Assembly: GCA_946184165.1 (NCBI GenBank)
Contig: CAMHEN010000007.1
Span: 1 to 44,064, forward strand
Source of the DNA: an uncultured Clostridia bacterium
GTDB taxonomy: Bacteria > Bacillota > Clostridia > Oscillospirales > Oscillospiraceae
Direction of reading: 5' to 3'
DNA length: 44,064 nt
The notes beneath the pieces were generated by a model. That model did no database searches, was not told the origin of the DNA, and worked only from the letters and a program-made list of their open reading frames with translations. This document shows, piece after piece, positions 40,218 through 44,064 of this stretch; position 1 is the first letter of the stretch; each line of letters starts with the position of its first letter. Made by a program: the position numbers and the translations under genes.

Positions 40218-40421
40218 TCAAAGAATTATGCAGCCTTGCTCCGCGCCCAGCGCGGCACTGACAGCCTTGATGGCAAAGGCCATGGTGCGGCCCATGGCGA
40301 TGCCGGCCATGAGGCAGGGGTAGTAGAAGCCGCCGGAGCAGTCGCCGGTCGCGAAGAGGCCGGGGATGAGCTTGCGGCTCTCATCGATGGCCCGGGCCTT
40401 CTCGTTGTGAAGCCTCCGGCA
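40218..40421 (-). pseudogene. C-terminal remnant of an FAD-dependent (fumarate-reductase-like) oxidoreductase
   Basis: About 65 residues match the C-terminal FAD-binding end of flavoprotein oxidoreductases of the fumarate reductase/succinate dehydrogenase type: RLHNEKARAIDESRKLIPGL then FATGDCSGGFYYP, AGIAMGRTMAFA, followed by a stop. The upstream ~400 residues expected of such a protein are missing. The frame upstream of 40421 has no recognisable similarity, and the next intact gene is only about 200 nt away on the other strand. It lies against one of the 30-nt palindromic repeats. It is probably a decayed gene; a very small functional peptide is unlikely. Confidence 0.7.
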
Positions 40422-40545
40422 GAACGAGACGCTGGCTCTCCCGCCTGAAAGCAGGGCCAGAAAGAAATCGTGCTGTCCTGGTGCGTTCTCCAAACCCGTG
40501 GGTACCCCGGAGTTTGCGGCGCTCTGCATCCGCGGAAAAACACTA

Positions 40546-40574
40546 TTGACAGCATCGCTTTAGTGTGCTAATAT
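40546..40574 (+). promoter_or_regulatory. promoter of the amino-acid ABC operon
   Basis: Consensus TTGACA (40546-40551), a 17-nt spacer and TAATAT (40569-40574), preceded by TGC (extended -10). Among the strongest in the window, fitting an abundant binding protein. Confidence 0.8.
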
Positions 40575-40626
40575 GCTAAATCGTTAAGAGACAACACGCG
40601 CAATCAGCTATAAAGGAGAATCGACT

Positions 40627-41436
40627 ATGAAAAAAACACTTGCTCTTCTGTTGGCCCTCGTCATGGTGGCCGCGCTGTTCGCCCCCTCCGCCTTTGCCGA
40701 CGGCAAGAAGACCTTCGTCATGGGCATCGACCCGGAGTATCCCCCCTTCAGCTACCTGGGGAATGACGGCAACTACACCGGCTTTGACGTGGAGGTCTGC
40801 AAGGCTGTCTGCGATTACCTGGGCTGGGATATGCAGATCTTCGGCGTCAACTGGGATGAGAAGCTCGTGCAGCTCGACTCCTTTGAGTGCGACTGCGTCT
40901 GGTCCGGCATGACCATTCTCGACAGCATGAAGGAAGCGGGCTATGTGATTTCCGAGCCCTACTATGACAATACCCAGGTCCTGGTCGTGAAGAAGGCCGA
41001 CGGCTTCGCCAAGTCCTCTGACCTTGCGGGGAAGATCGTGGCGGTCCAGCTCGGCACCTCCGGCGAGTCCCTGCTCAACGGCGATCTCGAGGATCTGGCC
41101 AAGAGCTTTGAATCCGTCCTGACCTGCGACAGCTTCCTCAAGTGCTTCACCGAACTCCAGGGCGGCGCGGTCGACGCCGTGTTCGTAGACATGCCCGTCG
41201 CGGCGAGCTATGTGGCAAAGCACGACGATCTCGCCATCATCGACGAGAACCTTGGCGCCGAGCAGTACGGCATCGCTTTCCGCTCCGGCGACGCGGAGCT
41301 CTGCAAGGCGGTGGATGAGGCCGTGCAGGCCCTGGTCGAGAACGGCACCTATGCCGAGATCGCGGCCAAACCCGAGTACGCCGACATCGTCAACAACCTC
41401 CTCTTCCTGAACGTGGAGACGGAGGCCGCCGCGTAA
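40627..41436 (+). CDS. polar amino-acid ABC transporter substrate-binding protein
   Basis: SBP_bac_3 family protein of 269 residues. The signal peptide (MKKTLALLLALVMVAALFA, PSAFA-D) ends in a type-I signal peptidase site near residue 24. There is no lipobox cysteine, unlike most Gram-positive binding proteins. The mature part shows FVMGIDPEYPPFSYLG, GFDVEVCKAVCDYLG, WDEKLVQLDSFECDCVWSGM (the family usually has Asn/Asp-Asp-x-x...G-M-T) and GKIVAVQLGTSGE, PVAASYV. It starts the operon and is followed by a hairpin that could lower downstream expression. AAAGGAG lies upstream of the ATG. The ligand is probably a polar amino acid such as cystine, glutamine or histidine; not resolved. Confidence 0.92.
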   Translation: MKKTLALLLALVMVAALFAPSAFADGKKTFVMGIDPEYPPFSYLGNDGNYTGFDVEVCKAVCDYLGWDMQIFGVNWDEKLVQLDSFECDCVWSGMTILDSMKEAGYVISEPYYDNTQVLVVKKADGFAKSSDLAGKIVAVQLGTSGESLLNGDLEDLAKSFESVLTCDSFLKCFTELQGGAVDAVFVDMPVAASYVAKHDDLAIIDENLGAEQYGIAFRSGDAELCKAVDEAVQALVENGTYAEIAAKPEYADIVNNLLFLNVETEAAA

Positions 41437-41464
41437 ATATAACCGGAACAGCGTTTATCCTTCA

Positions 41465-41494
41465 CCCGAAAGCGCAGGTTTCTGCGCTTTCGGG
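41465..41494 (+). terminator. hairpin between binding protein and permease genes
   Basis: A perfect 13-bp stem CCCGAAAGCGCAG/CTGCGCTTTCGGG with loop GTTT, followed by CTATTCTGTATTTTAT. Probably a partial terminator or mRNA-stabilising hairpin that favours the binding protein. Confidence 0.7.
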
Positions 41495-41533
41495 CTATTC
41501 TGTATTTTATATAATTGTTAGAGGGTTTTCCAT

Positions 41534-42181
41534 ATGTCACTGTTGACAATGATCGTCAAGATGAGCGAGGGCCTTGGCAAGACCTGTGCCATCTTTTTTC
41601 TGACGCTGATCTTCTCGCTCCCCCTGGGCATGATCGTGGCGCTGCTGCGCATGAGCAAGATCAAGCCCGTCGCCTTTGTCACGCGCTTCATCATCACCGT
41701 GCTGCGCGGTACGCCCCTGATGCTCCAGCTTCTGGCTGTCACATACGGACCCTACTATCTCTTCGGGGCGACGGTGGCGCGCAACAAGCTCATTCCGGTG
41801 GTCATCGCCTTCGCCATCAACTACGCCGCTTACTTCGCGGAGATATATCGCGGCGGCATCGAGTCTATCCCCGTCGGCCAGTACGAGGCGGCGGAGGTCC
41901 TGGGCTACACGAGGGTCCAGACCTTCATGCGCATCATCCTCCCGCAGGTCATCAAGCGCATCATGCCGAGCGTCACGAACGAGGTGGTCACCCTGGTGAA
42001 GGACACCTCCATGGCCTTCACGGTCTCCTATCAGGAGATGTTCACCATCGGCAAACAGATCGCAAATTCCCAGACCAGCTTCACGCCCTTTCTGGTGGCC
42101 GGCGTGTTCTATTATATCTTCAATGTGATCGTCGACTACGTGATGGGCCGCGTCGAGAAGCGGCTGGATTACTATAAATGA
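41534..42181 (+). CDS. amino-acid ABC transporter permease (HisM/GlnP family)
   Basis: The 215-residue membrane protein has about five helices, the HEQRGG-like TVLRGTPLMLQL segment and the ATPase-contact EAA loop EAAEVLGYTRVQTFMRIILPQ. It is of normal length for this family, whose members work as a homodimer when there is one permease gene, as here. GAGGG lies upstream of the ATG. The ATPase gene starts 12 nt after the stop. Confidence 0.94.
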   Translation: MSLLTMIVKMSEGLGKTCAIFFLTLIFSLPLGMIVALLRMSKIKPVAFVTRFIITVLRGTPLMLQLLAVTYGPYYLFGATVARNKLIPVVIAFAINYAAYFAEIYRGGIESIPVGQYEAAEVLGYTRVQTFMRIILPQVIKRIMPSVTNEVVTLVKDTSMAFTVSYQEMFTIGKQIANSQTSFTPFLVAGVFYYIFNVIVDYVMGRVEKRLDYYK

Positions 42182-42193
42182 GGGGAGGACAGA

Positions 42194-42967
42194 ATGATGG
42201 CTGATATAATCAATGAAACCGCGCCCAGCATTCTGAGCATCCGCCGCCTGCAGAAATCCTTCGGCTCCCTCTCTGTGCTCAAGGACATCTCCCTCTCGGT
42301 GGACCGGGGCAACGTGGTCTCCATCATCGGGCCCTCCGGTTCCGGCAAGTCCACCCTGCTGCGCTGCGCCTCCTTCCTCGAACACGCGGACGACGGGGAC
42401 ATCCTCTATGACGGGCAGTACGCCCTCAAGGGCGGGGTCTATGCCTCCAAGGCGGAGCTGAACCGCTTCCGCACCCGCTTCGGTCTGGTGTTTCAGAACT
42501 TCCAGCTCTTCCCCCACTATTCCGTCCTGCGGAATGTCTCCGAGGCGCCCATCCTTCACGGCGAGAACAGGGAAGAGGTGCGCGAGCGGGCTATGTCCCT
42601 CCTGCGCAAGATGGGGCTGGAGGGGAAGGAGACGGCCTATCCCTATCAGCTCTCCGGCGGCCAGCAGCAGCGTGTCGCCATTGCCCGGGCCCTCTGCATG
42701 CGGCCCGAGATCCTGTTCTTTGACGAGCCCACCTCCGCCCTGGACCCGGAGCTCACGGGGGAGGTTTTGAAGGTCATCCGCCAGCTCGCCGAGGAGAAGA
42801 TGACCATGGTGGTCGTCACGCACGAGATGCCATTCGCCAAGGCCGTCAGCAACCGCGTGATCTTCATGGCGGACGGCGTGATCGTGGAGCAGGGCGACCC
42901 GCGCGAGGTTTTCGAGAATCCCCGCGAGGAGCGTACCCGGCAGTTCCTGCGCGTCTTCGAGCGCTGA
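42194..42967 (+). CDS. amino-acid ABC transporter ATP-binding protein (GlnQ/HisP family)
   Basis: The 257-residue ATPase has Walker [11 protein letters not shown]-loop [20 protein letters not shown], signature [15 protein letters not shown], Walker [15 protein letters not shown] and the H-loop VVTHEM. It powers import by the permease gene immediately upstream. GGGGAGG precedes two adjacent ATG codons; either (42194 or 42197) could be used. The next gene starts 3 nt after the stop. Confidence 0.96.
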   Translation: MMADIINETAPSILSIRRLQKSFGSLSVLKDISLSVDRGNVVSIIGPSGSGKSTLLRCASFLEHADDGDILYDGQYALKGGVYASKAELNRFRTRFGLVFQNFQLFPHYSVLRNVSEAPILHGENREEVRERAMSLLRKMGLEGKETAYPYQLSGGQQQRVAIARALCMRPEILFFDEPTSALDPELTGEVLKVIRQLAEEKMTMVVVTHEMPFAKAVSNRVIFMADGVIVEQGDPREVFENPREERTRQFLRVFER

Positions 42968-42970
42968 GCC

Positions 42971-43771
42971 ATGCTGCGCTACAGCATCTTTGACCCCACC
43001 GGGAACATCACCGCCCTGGTGGAGAGCCCGGTTCCCGCCGCAGATCAAGCTGCCGTCGCCGCGGAAATCATGCGCCTGCACCCGGAGACGGAGCAGGTGG
43101 GCTTTGTCCGGGGTAACGACCTGCGCATGGCGGGGGGCGAGTTCTGCGGCAACGCCTCCATGTGCGCCGCCGCTCTGCGGCTTCTAAACGGAAAGGCTGT
43201 GGGTATGGGCTGGACCGCAGTCAGCCTGCATGTCTCCGGCGCGTCCGAACCGGTGGAGACGCGCCTGCGCGCGGAGGGCGGAGAACGCTTTACCGCCGAG
43301 ATCCGCATGCCGGCCGCCCTCGGGATCGGGACGCGGGAGTTCGCGTTTGAAGGCCTGCGCGCTGCGCTGCCTCTGGTGCGCCTGGAGGGGATCTCCCACC
43401 TTGTGATCCGGGAGGAGAGCGTGCTCTTTGCCCTGCTGCAGGACCGTCCCCGTGCGGAGCGCGCCGTGTGCGCCTTCTGCGCGGAGCTTGGGGCGGAGGG
43501 CCTTGGTCTTCTGTTCCTGGAAGAGGACGCGGACGCGATGCGCCTGACGCCTCTCGTGTACATCCCCGGCAGCGGCACGGTCTTCTGGGAAAAGTCCTGC
43601 GCCAGCGGCAGCGCGGCGGCGGGCATGGTCCTGGCCGCTGACAGGGGCGCGCCCGTTGAGTTTGCGCTTACAGAACCCGGCGGCGTGCTCTTTGTGCGCT
43701 GCGATCCCCGGGGCGATACCCGGCTGCGCGGCACGGTGCGGCGTTTGTCAAAGCACGTGCTGAATCGCTGA
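42971..43771 (+). CDS. DapF/CntK-fold amino-acid epimerase or racemase-like protein
   Basis: The 266-residue product has the two-cysteine signature of the diaminopimelate epimerase fold: [11 protein letters not shown] (Cys59, corresponding to the CGNG cysteine of DapF) and [13 protein letters not shown] (Cys210, corresponding to the ACGTG cysteine). The loops differ from true DapF (GNAS for GNG, ASGS for GTG), more like histidine racemases of the CntK type. It therefore probably inverts the alpha carbon of an amino acid other than LL-diaminopimelate. It follows the ABC ATPase gene by 3 nt without its own Shine-Dalgarno, so it is coupled to an amino-acid uptake operon. Substrate unknown. Confidence 0.75.
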   Translation: MLRYSIFDPTGNITALVESPVPAADQAAVAAEIMRLHPETEQVGFVRGNDLRMAGGEFCGNASMCAAALRLLNGKAVGMGWTAVSLHVSGASEPVETRLRAEGGERFTAEIRMPAALGIGTREFAFEGLRAALPLVRLEGISHLVIREESVLFALLQDRPRAERAVCAFCAELGAEGLGLLFLEEDADAMRLTPLVYIPGSGTVFWEKSCASGSAAAGMVLAADRGAPVEFALTEPGGVLFVRCDPRGDTRLRGTVRRLSKHVLNR

Positions 43772-43810
43772 CCATATTGGAAAAACCGCAAAAATTTTTT
43801 CAGAAAATTG

Positions 43811-43840
43811 TTGACACACCCCCGCCGTATATGGTATTAT
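43811..43840 (+). promoter_or_regulatory. tRNA promoter
   Basis: Consensus TTGACA (43811-43816), an 18-nt spacer and TATTAT (43835-43840), preceded by TGG (extended -10), about 24 nt before tRNA-Gly. Confidence 0.8.
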
Positions 43841-43863
43841 CTCATGGCTGAATGGGACGACGT

Positions 43864-43937
43864 GCGGGTGTAGTTCAATGGTAGAACACCAGCCTTCCAA
43901 GCTGGATACGTGGGTTCGATTCCCATCACCCGCTCCA
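43864..43937 (+). tRNA. tRNA-Gly (anticodon TCC)
   Basis: Full cloverleaf: acceptor GCGGGTG/CACCCGC, anticodon stem CCAGC/GCTGG with loop CTTCCAA, T-arm GTGGG-TTCGATT-CCCAT and encoded CCA. The TCC anticodon reads GGA/GGG. Confidence 0.97.
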
Positions 43938-44013
43938 GCGTTAAAGGAAGCTCGCAGCGTTCCGTTTCGGCGGGTTGCGAAAGCCGGGAGAGCTGCTGGG
44001 CGGCAGCATATAT

Positions 44014-44064
44014 GCGCCAATAGCTCAGCAGGATAGAGCAACTGCCTTCTAAGCAGTAGGTCGG
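44014..44064 (+). tRNA. tRNA-Arg (anticodon TCT), cut by window end
   Basis: Acceptor 5' strand GCGCCAA, D-arm AGCTCAGCAGGATAGAGCA, anticodon stem ACTGC/GCAGT with loop CTTCTAA. The T-arm and 3' end lie beyond the window. It lies 76 nt after tRNA-Gly, probably in the same transcript. Confidence 0.9.

Noticed and set aside
43772-43810. Terminator after the racemase-like gene
   Set aside because: There are A- and T-runs (CAAAAATTTTTTC) but no GC stem, so I could not support an intrinsic terminator.
43748-44041. Minus-strand open frame containing GDGNRTHVSSLEGWCSTIEL
   Set aside because: This is the antisense translation of tRNA-Gly, a known source of spurious protein annotations.

Overview
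The window looks like chromosome from a high-GC, endospore-forming Clostridia, most likely Oscillospiraceae (the Oscillibacter/Flavonifractor/Lawsonibacter side of the family). This rests on gene content and order (mutS-miaB / mutL-miaA-hfq, yggS-sepF-divIVA-ileS-lspA-rluD, addBA, a spore-germination ypeB, an ECF folate S component), on GC-rich codon use, and on many small hairpin repeats between genes. It is inference from recognised families, not a database match. There is no phage, transposase, plasmid or CRISPR signal.

Left part (1-14.4 kb): DNA repair and tRNA modification genes diverge from a promoter near 2.87 kb. mutS (cut by the window edge) and miaB read left. mutL, miaA, hfq and a small membrane-anchored protein read right, followed by the PLP-homeostasis gene yggS, the division genes sepF and divIVA, then ileS, lspA (with an unusual disordered C-terminal tail of about 210 residues), an RluD-type pseudouridine synthase and a two-helix membrane protein.

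Middle part (14.4-31 kb): a secreted papain-like protease; gltX and trpS on back-to-back promoters that share one -35 box; a TagO/WecA sugar-phosphate transferase behind a strongly structured leader; two peptidoglycan-type enzymes (a NodB deacetylase and an M14 peptidase); trxB; folT; a GH13 enzyme translationally coupled to gluQ; a DAACS transporter divergent from an AraC regulator; and an aminotransferase.

Right part (31-44 kb): addB-addA (double-strand break repair), ypeB and a LUD-domain gene on the opposite strand, a structured intergenic element bounded by identical 30-nt palindromic repeats, a flavoprotein gene remnant, and a polar amino-acid ABC operon (binding protein, permease, ATPase) ending in a DapF/CntK-fold racemase-like enzyme. 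It ends with tRNA-Gly(TCC) and the start of tRNA-Arg(TCT).

The least explained material is between genes. Two inverted copies of a three-hairpin element (24.8 and 28.7 kb) differ by base-pair-preserving changes. A second family of GTAGGGG...CCCCTAC inverted-repeat elements also covaries. The tagO leader can form alternative or pseudoknotted pairings. The ypeB ribosome-binding site lies inside a 15-bp terminator-like stem. I know of no named function for any of these.
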